A DNA stretch of 64,000 bases from an uncultured Ignavibacteria bacterium (GTDB taxonomy: Bacteria > Bacteroidota > Ignavibacteria > Tepidaquicellales > Tepidaquicellaceae): positions 44,083 to 108,082 of the forward strand of contig CALJIG010000036.1 of NCBI GenBank assembly GCA_937974175.1. Direction: 5' to 3'. Below the pieces are notes generated by a model. It did no database searches. It was not told where the DNA came from and worked only from the letters and a program-made list of their open reading frames with translations. This document shows, piece after piece, positions 27,618 through 35,836 of the stretch. Within the stretch, counting starts at the first letter, position 1; every line of letters begins with the position of its first letter. Made by a program: the position numbers and the translations under genes.

Positions 27618-28325
27618 ATGACATATAAGTTAAAACTCTCACGAAAAGAAGAAATACTTAAAGATACTTACGGATTGTATTTTGATAAAAGCGATTCAGA
27701 TATAAAATTTCTTGCAGGACAGTTTGTTACGGTTACAATTCCTGATCTGAATGCTGCTGACGGAAAAGGTAACGAAAGGCACTTTTCAATTGCTAATTCT
27801 CCCAATGAAAGTAATATAGAAATTATTATACGAAAGTCAGGCTCCGATTTTTCAAATGCAATTTTAAATCTTCCTATAGGTTCTCAGTTATTATTTGATG
27901 AACCGCGCGGTGAAATTCACAGCAAAAAAGTTTATGAAAATAGTTTGATTCCTGTGTTCATTGCCGGCGGAACAGGCATTACACCCGTTAGAAGCATACT
28001 GCGTGATTTTGATGAAAGAGAAATAGATAAAGAACTTATTTTGTTCTATGCAAACCGCTCTATAGAAACTGCAGTCTTTTTAAATGAGTTTCAAAATCTC
28101 AGCAAAGTAAAAAATAATTTTACCTTCATTCCTATTTTAGAAAACACTTCTGATACAAAAACAGAAAAAGGTTTTTTTTCAGAGGAGATTTTTAAAAAGT
28201 ATGTAAGCGAAATTGATAAATATGTATTTTTTGTTACCGGTCCTCCAATGATGCTTAGTGAAGCGATTAAAGTATTAGTAAGTTCAGGTGTACCTGAGGA
28301 TAAAATTTTTATAGAGAATATATAA
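27618..28325 (+). CDS. FAD/NAD(P)H oxidoreductase, ferredoxin reductase-like
   Basis: This 235-aa protein has the FNR fold. The FAD phosphate-binding motif is RHFSIANS (residues 54-61), a variant of RxYS. The NAD(P) motif is IAGGTGITPVRSIL (115-128), and the C-terminal FFVTGPPMML is typical of NAD(P)H reductases. There is no fused ferredoxin domain. It could feed electrons to the P450 or another ferredoxin, but these genes are 25 kb apart, so that is speculation. Confidence 0.87.
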   Translation: MTYKLKLSRKEEILKDTYGLYFDKSDSDIKFLAGQFVTVTIPDLNAADGKGNERHFSIANSPNESNIEIIIRKSGSDFSNAILNLPIGSQLLFDEPRGEIHSKKVYENSLIPVFIAGGTGITPVRSILRDFDEREIDKELILFYANRSIETAVFLNEFQNLSKVKNNFTFIPILENTSDTKTEKGFFSEEIFKKYVSEIDKYVFFVTGPPMMLSEAIKVLVSSGVPEDKIFIENI

Positions 28326-28468
28326 TGTATTGGTCGTTATTAGTTGTTAGTTGCTCGTTGTTTGTTGTTAGTTTCCAGAATTATTGTTGTTGGTCTTCTG
28401 ACCAATAATCATAAGGTTTGCTGCTAATATATCTGTGTTAACATAAATAATCATTAAAAATCTGTATC
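28326..28468. repeat. Low-complexity gap with a short hairpin
   Basis: The sequence is a GTTGTTAGTTG-like low-complexity stretch, then TTGGTC (28390-28395) pairing with GACCAA (28400-28405), flanked by further TTATT/AATAA pairing. No gene is present. It may be a weak terminator for the reductase or a decayed repeat. Confidence 0.5.
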
Positions 28469-29191
28469 ATGAAAGACTGGCATACAAAATTTTTCAAGCT
28501 CTGGCAAAAAGTTCAGTTCGACGTTTACACTCCGGAGCAGGATAAGGCGCAGACTGACTTCATCTGCAAAGTAATGAAGCTGAAGAAAAAAATGTCTGTG
28601 TTCGATGTTCCCTGCGGTTACGGACGCATTGCTAATCTGTTAGCTCAGAAAGGAATGAATGTAACCGGAATAGAATTTAATAAGCATGTTTTAGAATTTG
28701 CAAAGCAGAAAGCTCTGGATAACAACCTTAAGATTAATTATGTTGAAGGAGATATGCGTAATTTCTCCTATAGAAATAAGTTCGATGCAGTCATTTGCTG
28801 GTTCGGCAGCTTTGGATATTTCTCCGATGAAGAAAATGAAAAATTTATAAAAGCATCTGCCAAGAGTTTAAAAAAAGGCGGAAGATTTTTAATTGATACT
28901 CATACATTAGAAACAATCATTCCTATTTTTCAGCCGCTATCAAAAAATCGTTATGGAAAAACTCCATTTAAGGAAGAAAGACATCTTAATTTAGAAACAA
29001 GCAGAATAGATGTTAAGTGGACACTAGGTAAAGAATCTCAAAGCAGCAGCATAAGATTATATGGATACAAGGAATTGAGAGACTTACTTTCTAAAAACGG
29101 CTTCGGAAAATTTAAAGCATACGGTTCTATAGAAGGTGAAAAAATTGAGTTCGGCTCAAGGCGATTGATTTTAGTTTGTGAAAAATTGTAA
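28469..29191 (+). CDS. Class I SAM-dependent methyltransferase
   Basis: This 240-aa protein has SAM motif I in MSVFDVPCGYGRIANLLAQKG (residues 45-65), motif II GIEFN, and motif post-I GDMRNF...FDAVICWFGSFGYF. No substrate-recognition domain points to a target; small-molecule or protein methylation is possible. It is the first gene of a close pair, with the SDR gene starting nine bases after it. Confidence 0.85.
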   Translation: MKDWHTKFFKLWQKVQFDVYTPEQDKAQTDFICKVMKLKKKMSVFDVPCGYGRIANLLAQKGMNVTGIEFNKHVLEFAKQKALDNNLKINYVEGDMRNFSYRNKFDAVICWFGSFGYFSDEENEKFIKASAKSLKKGGRFLIDTHTLETIIPIFQPLSKNRYGKTPFKEERHLNLETSRIDVKWTLGKESQSSSIRLYGYKELRDLLSKNGFGKFKAYGSIEGEKIEFGSRRLILVCEKL

Positions 29192-29199
29192 TAATAAAA

Positions 29200-29985
29200 A
29201 TGAAAACAGCATTGAAAACTGTATTAATAACAGGAGCATCATCAGGCATAGGCTTAGAGTTTGCAAAGATCTTTGCTGCTAAAAATTGTAATCTTGTACT
29301 TGTTGCAAGAAACAAATCGGCAACGGATGAACTTGCAAAAGAGCTTACAGAAAAATTTAAGATAAAAGTAAAAGTTATAGTAAAAGATCTGTCCGATAAA
29401 AACGCTCCGGTGGAAATATTTAATGAACTCGCAAATGAAAAAATTGAAATAGAGTATCTGATAAACAACGCAGGCTTCGGAGGCTATGGAAATTTTTACG
29501 AGACTGACTGGAAAAAAGAGAACGATATGATACAGGTGAATGTAATTGCTCTTGCTGAGCTGTCAAAATTATTCGTTTATCAAATGGTAAAACGAAACAG
29601 CGGCAGAATTCTGAACGTTGCCTCTACAGCTGCATTCCAACCCGGACCGCTTATGAGCGTTTATTATGCAACTAAGGCTTTTGTTCTTTCACTTTCTGAG
29701 GCCATGGCTTATGAGTTAAAAGATACAAATGTAACAGTAACATGCCTATGTCCGGGACCTACAAAATCAAATTTTCAAAAAGCTGCAAACATCACTGAAT
29801 CAAAATTAGCTAAGGGTGTTAACGCTACCTCCTACGAAGTTGCCCTTTGCGGATACAATGCAATGATGAAGGGAAAATACATTGCCATCGAAGGTTTTAT
29901 GAATACAGTGCTTGCTTTCGCTACCCGATTTATGCCAAGGAAACTTGTATTGGCTACTGTCTATAAAATTCAAAAGAACAGATAA
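29200..29985 (+). CDS. Short-chain dehydrogenase/reductase
   Basis: This 261-aa Rossmann enzyme has TGASSGIG at residues 10-17, NNAG in YLINNAGFGGYG, the catalytic Ser in LNVASTAAF and the YxxxK pair in VYYATKAFV. It is the DltE/YqjQ-like group that often acts on acyl or keto groups. The C-terminal part is hydrophobic with LATRFMPRKLVLATVYKIQ. It is paired with the methyltransferase gene and followed by a structured element and a terminator. Confidence 0.9.
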   Translation: MKTALKTVLITGASSGIGLEFAKIFAAKNCNLVLVARNKSATDELAKELTEKFKIKVKVIVKDLSDKNAPVEIFNELANEKIEIEYLINNAGFGGYGNFYETDWKKENDMIQVNVIALAELSKLFVYQMVKRNSGRILNVASTAAFQPGPLMSVYYATKAFVLSLSEAMAYELKDTNVTVTCLCPGPTKSNFQKAANITESKLAKGVNATSYEVALCGYNAMMKGKYIAIEGFMNTVLAFATRFMPRKLVLATVYKIQKNR

Positions 29986-30017
29986 AATTAAAAAGAGAAT
30001 TTTCAGGCATAGGTTTT

Positions 30018-30098
30018 GCGTTATTATTGGGAGCTTACTCTATATAGAGAAGGTATAGAGTAAGTTAATCCTGTACTCATTGTTTCCCAATAAAACGC
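30018..30098. ncRNA. Nested stem-loop, candidate structured RNA or 3' element
   Basis: Outer arms GCGTTATTATTGGGA (30018-30032) and TCCCAATAAAACGC (30085-30098) pair over 14 bp with one bulged A. Inside, CTTACTCTATA (30034-30044) and TATAGAGTAAG (30054-30064) pair perfectly over 11 bp. A 20-base single strand joins the two. It sits between two convergent genes, right before a terminator. It could be the 3' end of the SDR transcript, a small RNA, or a repeat unit. Confidence 0.6.
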
Positions 30099-30099
30099 T

Positions 30100-30138
30100 C
30101 CCCGGCAATTGTTATTTTTTGGTGTCGGGGGGTTTTTA
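30100..30138 (+). terminator. Intrinsic terminator after the SDR gene
   Basis: CCCCGGCA (30100-30107) pairs with TGTCGGGG (30123-30130) with one mismatch, followed by GGTTTTTATTT. It is placed to stop transcription of the methyltransferase-SDR pair before the convergent acetyltransferase gene. Confidence 0.7.
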
Positions 30139-30141
30139 TTT

Positions 30142-30636
30142 CTATTCAAAATTCTTTATCATAATATTATCAACGAAGACTGCTCCCCTGACTTCCACAA
30201 CATCTTCTCTTATTTTTATCCAGCCATGCTTTTCAAAAAATCCTAATGCAGTTTTGCTGACGATAGCATTCATTTCTTTTATATTTTTTTCATAGGCATA
30301 ATTTTCTAATTCAGTCAGAAGTTTTTTCGCGACTCCGTGTCTCTGGAAATCTTTATGTACATACATAAAATCCAGATAGCCGTTATCCTCAAGTGAAGCG
30401 AATCCTGCTATTACATTATTTATAACAGCCGCTATAAAATATTGTTCAATTATTTTATCGGCAAAAGTTCTTCCGTCGCGGGTAGTTGTATCGGGTTCAA
30501 ACCACGGCTTTATCCATGCGCGTATCTGGTTTTCATCGTAGTCTTTTGAGTTTACATTTGTAACCGTATCGATGTATAATTGGCGGAGTTCATTCAGGTC
30601 TTCCGGTACAGCTCTTCTTATTTTTATCTCATTCAT
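30142..30636 (-). CDS. GNAT family N-acetyltransferase
   Basis: This 164-aa acetyl-CoA-dependent acyltransferase has the pyrophosphate-binding loop VHKDFQRHGVAKKLL (about residues 97-111) and the later strand-helix FFEKHGWIKIRE. It is similar in layout to YafP-like acetyltransferases, with an N-terminal YIDTVTNVNSKDY...IRAWI. The substrate cannot be told. A repeat region begins right after its start. Confidence 0.87.
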   Translation of the reverse strand: MNEIKIRRAVPEDLNELRQLYIDTVTNVNSKDYDENQIRAWIKPWFEPDTTTRDGRTFADKIIEQYFIAAVINNVIAGFASLEDNGYLDFMYVHKDFQRHGVAKKLLTELENYAYEKNIKEMNAIVSKTALGFFEKHGWIKIREDVVEVRGAVFVDNIMIKNFE

Positions 30637-30662
30637 TTAAATACTAAATAGTCACATTATAG

Positions 30663-30717
30663 TCACATTTTTGATTTTGTTGCTTTTTTTACAGTGTCAC
30701 ATTATTGTCACATTTTA
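30663..30717. repeat. 55-bp direct repeat, copy 1 (copy 2 at 30799-30853)
   Basis: The two copies, 136 bases apart, agree at 53 of 55 positions and contain TCACATTTTTGATTTTG and ACAGTGTCACATTATTGTCA. Each carries a GTCACATT pair with spacing near one helical turn, which is worth noting as a possible protein site or just repeat decay. Confidence 0.85.
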
Positions 30718-30798
30718 TTTCACGCTATCTTGTTAAATCAATATTTATTGTTTTTAAAATGTATCGTTTATTGATGCAGAGTAATTCGCCAAGGCGAA

Positions 30799-30853
30799 TC
30801 ACATTTTTGATTTTGCTGCTTTTGTTACAGTGTCACATTATTGTCACATTTTA
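30799..30853. repeat. 55-bp direct repeat, copy 2
   Basis: This is the second copy of the repeat at 30663-30717. It is preceded by the palindrome TTCGCCAAGGCGAA (30785-30798) and followed by a hairpin, ACAATATTGTAAAAACAATATT. Confidence 0.85.
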
Positions 30854-30927
30854 CTTTTTACAATATTGTAAAAACAATATTAGGCATTTTTAAAAGGTAA
30901 CTATATATTACTTTGGACAAACTAATT

Positions 30928-31019
30928 CTCCCCTTGAGGGGAGCCCGTTCGTAGGTCGGGAGGGGTGTTTGAACGAACACCCTCCGTCTCGCTTTGCTCG
31001 ACACCTCCCTCAAGGGAGG
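30928..31019. repeat. Degenerate multi-hairpin palindromic element
   Basis: The ends CTCCCCTTGAGGGGAG (30928-30943) and CCTCCCTCAAGGGAGG (31004-31019) pair with each other around a perfect 10-bp core and can also self-fold. Inside are CCCG...CGGG (30944-30960), AGGGGTGTT...AACACCCT (30961-30983) and GTCTCG...CTCGAC. The same plan as the element at 17098-17204 (outer stem plus three hairpins), shared words such as CCCTCCGTC and ACCTACG, and opposite orientation suggest a decayed relative. Confidence 0.75.
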
Positions 31020-31554
31020 AATTTTATTTTTTTCAGAGTCGCAAAAAAGTCACATTCTGAGTAAAGCTCCATCCCCGTCTTCAGCGGGATTATTATTTAA
31101 GTTAAAAACTTCTTCTCAAAATTTTTCCAATCTTGACGGGTTTTTGACGGATTTTCAAAATTCAGTGTTGTAAAAACAATTCGCCAATGCGAACCTTCGG
31201 TACGGGCTCCCTAAAAAATCCGACACAAATAAATTTTAATGTCGGATTTTATAAATGTCTGCATTGTTTTTACAATATCGAAGTTTCTAATTTAAAAAAG
31301 TCGGGAAAAGTCGGATTCTTGTTTACTCTATCTGTTCATTGTTAATTATTAATTGCTAATTGAAATAGTCGGATTCTTGACGGATTATTATGTAAAGCTG
31401 CGAAAGTCCCTGAGAAATAACCCGTACTGAAATCAGAGCCTGAAATGGCTCATCAAAAATAATACAACTATTTTAAAATTCAAAGAGAATGTTCCCTATT
31501 AGTAGGGATAGAGTGAATAATTTGGCTTGATTCGTTTTTTTCACAATCTTTTTT

Positions 31555-32034
31555 TCATAATATTTTCTGCATCCAGGTATTGCAGCCGCAGTGTCCCGTA
31601 TTGCCAAGCGGTTTATCTATAAACTCAAATCCGGCTTTCAGATAAAGCTCTCTTGCATCGCTCATGTTATCAAGAGTTTCCAGATAAATCTTTTCATATC
31701 CTGAATCCTTTGCCGCCTGAATGCATAATTCCATTAACTTTTTCCCTGTACCTTTTCCCCGTGATTCAGGAAGCAGGAACATTCGTTGCAGCTCACAAAT
31801 TTTTTCCGGTGTGCCCTCAAGCTGATTTATTCCGGAGCCGCCAAGTAGTTTATTATCTTCCACAGCAACATAATACACGCCCTTGCCCTGTGTATAATTT
31901 TCATACATAGTATGCAAAGTGGGATCTTCGACAATCGTTCCTTTAGGGTCTTCCTTAAACTCCTTCATTATTGAAGTGATTATATCTGCTAATATTTTAT
32001 TATCGGAGGGAATTATTTTTCTGTATTCAATCAT
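31555..32034 (-). CDS. GNAT family N-acetyltransferase
   Basis: This 159-aa protein has the acetyl-CoA loop LLPESRGKGTGKKLMELCIQAA (about residues 86-107), then IYLETLDNMSDARELYLKAGFEFIDKPLG and a Cys-rich end GHCGCNTWMQK. The last part is like the family sometimes annotated as MarR-linked or YjgM-like acetyltransferases. It starts ten bases downstream of the VOC gene, so they are probably cotranscribed. Confidence 0.88.
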   Translation of the reverse strand: MIEYRKIIPSDNKILADIITSIMKEFKEDPKGTIVEDPTLHTMYENYTQGKGVYYVAVEDNKLLGGSGINQLEGTPEKICELQRMFLLPESRGKGTGKKLMELCIQAAKDSGYEKIYLETLDNMSDARELYLKAGFEFIDKPLGNTGHCGCNTWMQKIL

Positions 32035-32044
32035 AATCTAAAAT

Positions 32045-32419
32045 CTATTTCTGAACTATTGCTATTATGTGCCCGTCTGCATCGGATAAATAACCTACAC
32101 TATCGCCCCAGTTTCGTTTTTGTATTGGGGAAATCTCTCTTGCTCCGGCAGATACAGCTCTCTGAAAAACTTCTGCGGGATTTTCAAAAGATAGGTACAA
32201 TTCACATCGCGGAATCCCTGTGCCGGAATCAGGATGCGGAATTTTATCACCTAAAATTTTTGCAATACCGGTGTTCGGCATTAATCCCAGCTTGCAGTTT
32301 TCTTCCAGTAGAAATTCAGTCATACCCGGAACGTCAAGCGAAGGCTCTTTATCCAGTAAAATTTTATAAAAATTTTTACTCTCTTCCTGGTTACTGACAT
32401 ATAAAATAAACTCTACCAT
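32045..32419 (-). CDS. VOC superfamily (glyoxalase/bleomycin resistance-like) protein
   Basis: This 124-aa protein has paired beta-alpha-beta-beta-beta modules: EFILYVSNQEESKNFYKILLDKEPSLDVPGMTEFLLEENCKLGLMPN, then CELYLSFENPAEVFQRAVSAGAREISPIQKRNWGDSVGYLSDADGHIIAIVQK. The YLSDADGHIIAI end is the usual metal-site strand. Function ranges from dioxygenase to drug binding. Its TTA stop is 10 bases from the GNAT start and its ATG abuts the upstream YjdF-like gene. Confidence 0.88.
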   Translation of the reverse strand: MVEFILYVSNQEESKNFYKILLDKEPSLDVPGMTEFLLEENCKLGLMPNTGIAKILGDKIPHPDSGTGIPRCELYLSFENPAEVFQRAVSAGAREISPIQKRNWGDSVGYLSDADGHIIAIVQK

Positions 32420-33031
32420 CTAACTTAAATGTTTTATTTGTTTATCATGAATTTTACTTAGCAGGAGTAAAGCCGTAATTGCTCCTATCATTGCAAAAAG
32501 CATATCGCTTTGAGTATCAAATACATATCCCTGTGTTCCTAGGAATGCATCACCTGATTCACCTGTCAGAACCGATGTCCACCACTCGATTAATTCATAG
32601 AATGCGCTGACAGCTAAACATATACATACAACTGTAAAAGCTCTCCAGCTTTTTTTGATAATATCTTTGCGGATAAAAATCTCACGGATTATCATTGCCG
32701 GTACAAAACCTTGAATAAAATGGCCGAGCTTATCGTAGTTATTTCTCGATTGCGAAAATGTATCTCTTATATAATTAAAAAACGGGACTTCAGCATAGGT
32801 ATAATGCCCGCCGATGAATAATATCCAGCAGTGAATTAATATTAAAATATATACAAGCTTTGTAAATGAAAAGCGCTTGTAAGTAAGGATTAGAATTACA
32901 AATCCGATTATAGCAGGGAAAACTTCAAGGAACCACGTAAAATATTCTTTAGGATTTATGGCAGACCAGTTAAGTCCGAGGAAAAATAAAATTATTAATA
33001 CAAAATTAAATTTTTTGTTAGGGGTTTGCAT
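32420..33031 (-). CDS. DUF2238 (YjdF-like) membrane protein
   Basis: This 203-aa protein has about six membrane helices, with the family core YDKLGHFIQGFVPAMIIREIFIRK, FYELIEWW and FLGTQGYVFDTQSDMLFAMIGAITALLLL. The function of DUF2238 is not known. It directly precedes the VOC gene with no gap (stop at 32420, next start at 32419), suggesting translational coupling across the yjdF-VOC-GNAT set. Confidence 0.88.
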   Translation of the reverse strand: MQTPNKKFNFVLIILFFLGLNWSAINPKEYFTWFLEVFPAIIGFVILILTYKRFSFTKLVYILILIHCWILFIGGHYTYAEVPFFNYIRDTFSQSRNNYDKLGHFIQGFVPAMIIREIFIRKDIIKKSWRAFTVVCICLAVSAFYELIEWWTSVLTGESGDAFLGTQGYVFDTQSDMLFAMIGAITALLLLSKIHDKQIKHLS

Positions 33032-33034
33032 AGT

Positions 33035-34006
33035 TTATCTCCATCTCCCATCGATTACAAAATCTGATAAATTAAGTTGTTCACGTGAAAAATGTAGATT
33101 TCTGGTTCCGTTTGATTGGGCAATACAGCTAAAATTTAAACCATATTGTTTTGTATATTTATCATTTTTATCCGGTCCGCTATTATCAATTTTCCACTTA
33201 TGCAAAATAATTTTTGCGTAAAATCTTTTATCCCGTGCAAGAACGAAAAACCCTTCCTCTTTCCCGGTGAGATAAATTTCATTTTGGTAGCCTTTGACAG
33301 GGGCTTCGTTTAGCTCGAAAAAAAATGATGAGTTAATGTCTGTCTCATATACAGGGAAAATTCCTCCTGTAGCATTAGCTCTGATTACATTCGGTTCTTT
33401 ATCTTGATTACCGGGTACAAACCAAAAATCGCATTCATTGGTGTCATTATTCATTTGCATAGTGGCAATATCAAAACCGTAAGTTGTGATATTATTTGTA
33501 TCTAGAATTGCAGTTGTATCTAAAGAAGGAATTTGAATTCTTAAAAAAGGAAATTTCGGAGAATCCTCATCCAGCACTTCATCGAAACTGTCTACATACA
33601 TTAAGGTTTTTAAAGCGGAGTTGTGAATAATTTTTTCCAGTTCAAAATTTATGGTTAAACTGTCGAAGCTAAGTTTATTGTAAATTCGATAAGGATTATG
33701 AGAACTGGATTTGGCGGCACTTTCAACATTAAAGCCTCTTTTAAAAGTTACGCTATATCTTCCAAGGCTGTCTGTGAATACAGTTATTTTCTCATAGCCG
33801 TTGTTTTCAAAATCTACATGATATTCACATTGTAAAAATACTTCAGCGTTTGGGACCGGTTTATGTGTTTCTTTATCGGTGACAATGCCTGTCACGTTGA
33901 TTTCTTTAAAATCACTTTCCTGTAGGAACACAGAAGTAACAACGTAAAAAACAATAGTGAGAAGCTTAGATTTTAAAATAAAATGTAAAAAATTTTTATC
34001 ATACAT
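33035..34006 (-). CDS. Membrane-anchored or secreted protein with carboxypeptidase-regulatory-like domain
   Basis: The frame opens at 34057; the ATG at 34006 puts a signal/anchor (FILKSKLLTIVFYVVTSVFLQ) close to the N-terminus and gives 323 aa. Next is a Kre9/CarbopepD_reg-type beta sandwich (INVTGIVTDKETHKPVPNAEVFLQCEY...VFTDSLGRYSVTF). The remaining 230 residues are beta-rich and unrecognised. The N-terminal domain is common at the start of Bacteroidota outer-membrane proteins. It is three bases upstream of the YjdF-like gene. Confidence 0.68.
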   Translation of the reverse strand: MYDKNFLHFILKSKLLTIVFYVVTSVFLQESDFKEINVTGIVTDKETHKPVPNAEVFLQCEYHVDFENNGYEKITVFTDSLGRYSVTFKRGFNVESAAKSSSHNPYRIYNKLSFDSLTINFELEKIIHNSALKTLMYVDSFDEVLDEDSPKFPFLRIQIPSLDTTAILDTNNITTYGFDIATMQMNNDTNECDFWFVPGNQDKEPNVIRANATGGIFPVYETDINSSFFFELNEAPVKGYQNEIYLTGKEEGFFVLARDKRFYAKIILHKWKIDNSGPDKNDKYTKQYGLNFSCIAQSNGTRNLHFSREQLNLSDFVIDGRWR

Positions 34007-34090
34007 AATATGACATGAACTTAAGGTACTTATTTTTATATCTAAAGTGATTTCCATATCTCCTTAAATTCATTTTATTTATTTTACATT

Positions 34091-34513
34091 ATGCACTTCT
34101 TCCAGAAAGAAATCACCTTAAAAGAATACAAACGCGGATTCCATTTAATCACTATGGAAATACTTTCCTGTCTCCCGGAAATACGAGACATCAAAAAAGG
34201 AATGTGTAATGTTTTTATTCAGCATACATCGGCGGGACTTACAATAAATGAAAATGCCGACCCGACTGTTCGCAAGGACTTTGAATCGCACTTTAACAAA
34301 ATGGTACCTGAAGATATGCCTTACTATCAGCATGATTACGAAGGCAGCGATGACATGCCGGCGCATTTGAAGTCGTCCTTGCTGGGCTGCTCCGTAAATA
34401 TTCCTGTTACAAACGGTGAGCTTAATCTCGGTACATGGCAGGGAATTTATCTATGCGAACACAGAGACCGCGGCGGAAAAAGAAAAATTGTGATTTCTCT
34501 ATGGGGAGTTTAA
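34091..34513 (+). CDS. YjbQ family (UPF0047) protein
   Basis: This 140-aa protein carries the family signature IQHTSAGLTINENADPTVRKDFE, then HYEGSDDMPAHLKSSLLGCSVNIPV and LGTWQGIYLCEHRDRGGKRKIVISLWG. The family has been linked to a thiamin phosphate synthase side activity; the physiological role is unclear. Length is typical. It stands alone on the plus strand, divergent from the carboxypeptidase-regulatory-like gene. Confidence 0.92.
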   Translation: MHFFQKEITLKEYKRGFHLITMEILSCLPEIRDIKKGMCNVFIQHTSAGLTINENADPTVRKDFESHFNKMVPEDMPYYQHDYEGSDDMPAHLKSSLLGCSVNIPVTNGELNLGTWQGIYLCEHRDRGGKRKIVISLWGV

Positions 34514-34614
34514 ATCACGGATTACACTGATTTAAAATGATTTTAATGATGAATTTTTAAAGACACATAATTTGTGAACTAAGAAGAACAAGTAACGAAA
34601 AACTTACAACGACC

Positions 34615-35811
34615 ATGAAACGATATATATTAACATTTTTACTTTTTGCCTCAGTAACTTTCGGACAGACAACTTTTTTCCAGATTGTTGAAAGCGTACC
34701 GAAGGAAACTACTATGGAGCGCTCAGGTCTGCCGCGCACTCAGGCTGTATGGCTGAATATGATAAACAATGCAAAGAGCACTCTTGATATCGGCATGTTT
34801 TACTTTGCCAATAAAAAAGGCGAAGCTATGGAGCCTGTAATGGATGCAATTAAGAACGCAGCAGGAAGAGGTGTAGCGGTAAGAATATTAGTTGACTCGG
34901 CATTTTACTCAGGCTCGGAAAAATCTGTAGATGAACTTGCAGGAATAAAAAATATTTCCATTGCAAAAATATCTTTTAAAAATGTTGGCGGCGGAGTTAT
35001 GCATGCAAAGTATATGATTGCCGACGGGAGAGACTTGTATTCAGGCAGCGCAAATATGGACTGGCGCGCGCTTGACCATATACATGAGCTTGGCATCAGA
35101 ATAAAAAACAAGAAGCTTGCAAAAAACTTCGAAGCGATTTTTAATTACGACTGGAATAATTCCGATATAGGAAGAAATACAATTAAAGAAAATATTTCCT
35201 TCGATGAAATTCTAAATGTATATAACGAGCTATCTATTCAGACAAAAAACTATGGAGCTGTAACTCTCTTTCCGTGCTTTTCTCCTATGGGAAAAATGCC
35301 GGAGGGGTTCAGCAATGAGCTTGACGAGCTTGTGACATTAATCAATAACGCAAAACACACTCTGCACATTCAGATGTATGCATATAACACAAGAGATGAA
35401 TTTACGAATATTGACAATGCTTTAAGAAGCGCAGCAGAGCGCGGCGTGAAAGTGAAAATTATTTTTGGTAACTGGGCAATACGCAAAGGTGCAACCGAAG
35501 TGATTCAAAGTCTATCACAAGTGCCTAATATAGAGATAAAATTTTCAGCAATACCTGAACATTCCAGCGGATTTATTCCATATGCTAGAGTAGAGCACTG
35601 TAAATATTTTGTTGCCGATAATAATATCAGCTGGGTGAGTTCCGCTAACTGGGAACGCGGTTATTTTTACGGCTCAAGAAACACAACTCTTGTAATAGAT
35701 AATGTTAAAGTTAACAAAGCTATAAAAAAAATATTTTTATCGGACTGGAATTCCAAATACACGGAGTTTGTCGATGCAAATAAGACGTATGAATCTGTAA
35801 AACGAAATTAA
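34615..35811 (+). CDS. Secreted phospholipase D-family protein
   Basis: This 398-aa protein has a signal peptide (KRYILTFLLFASVTFGQ) and two HKD motifs: HAKYMIADGRDLYSGSAN (His130, Lys132, Asp137) and HCKYFVADNNISWVSSAN (His328, Lys330, Asp335). Two HKD half-sites in one chain form the complete active site of the PLD superfamily, which includes phospholipases, cardiolipin synthases and nucleases. The second site has SSAN instead of GSxN. Export means the substrate is in the periplasm or outside. Confidence 0.93.
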   Translation: MKRYILTFLLFASVTFGQTTFFQIVESVPKETTMERSGLPRTQAVWLNMINNAKSTLDIGMFYFANKKGEAMEPVMDAIKNAAGRGVAVRILVDSAFYSGSEKSVDELAGIKNISIAKISFKNVGGGVMHAKYMIADGRDLYSGSANMDWRALDHIHELGIRIKNKKLAKNFEAIFNYDWNNSDIGRNTIKENISFDEILNVYNELSIQTKNYGAVTLFPCFSPMGKMPEGFSNELDELVTLINNAKHTLHIQMYAYNTRDEFTNIDNALRSAAERGVKVKIIFGNWAIRKGATEVIQSLSQVPNIEIKFSAIPEHSSGFIPYARVEHCKYFVADNNISWVSSANWERGYFYGSRNTTLVIDNVKVNKAIKKIFLSDWNSKYTEFVDANKTYESVKRN

Positions 35812-35836
35812 AAATTTTAAATCTTAAGATAATTTT

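Larger units (their letters stand above)
30637..31554. repeat. Gene-free repeat region B (918 bp)
   Basis: No credible gene is present. It contains a 55-bp direct repeat (30663-30717 and 30799-30853, two mismatches), the palindrome TTCGCCAAGGCGAA, a folded element at 30928-31019 and a hairpin with AAAATCCGACA/TGTCGGATTTT at 31211-31247. Modules that match region A in reverse complement include 31115-31160 against 17411-17457, 31377-31400 against 17223-17246 (24 nt exact), and 31491-31510 against 17016-17039. Confidence 0.85.

Noticed and set aside
27618..28325. Redox partner of the P450 at 1325
   Set aside because: The fold would allow it, but the genes are 25 kb apart in different transcripts, so no link can be claimed.
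30937..31020. CRISPR-like look of repeated short palindromes
   Set aside because: There are no equal-length spacers or repeated identical units; the palindromes pair with one another instead.
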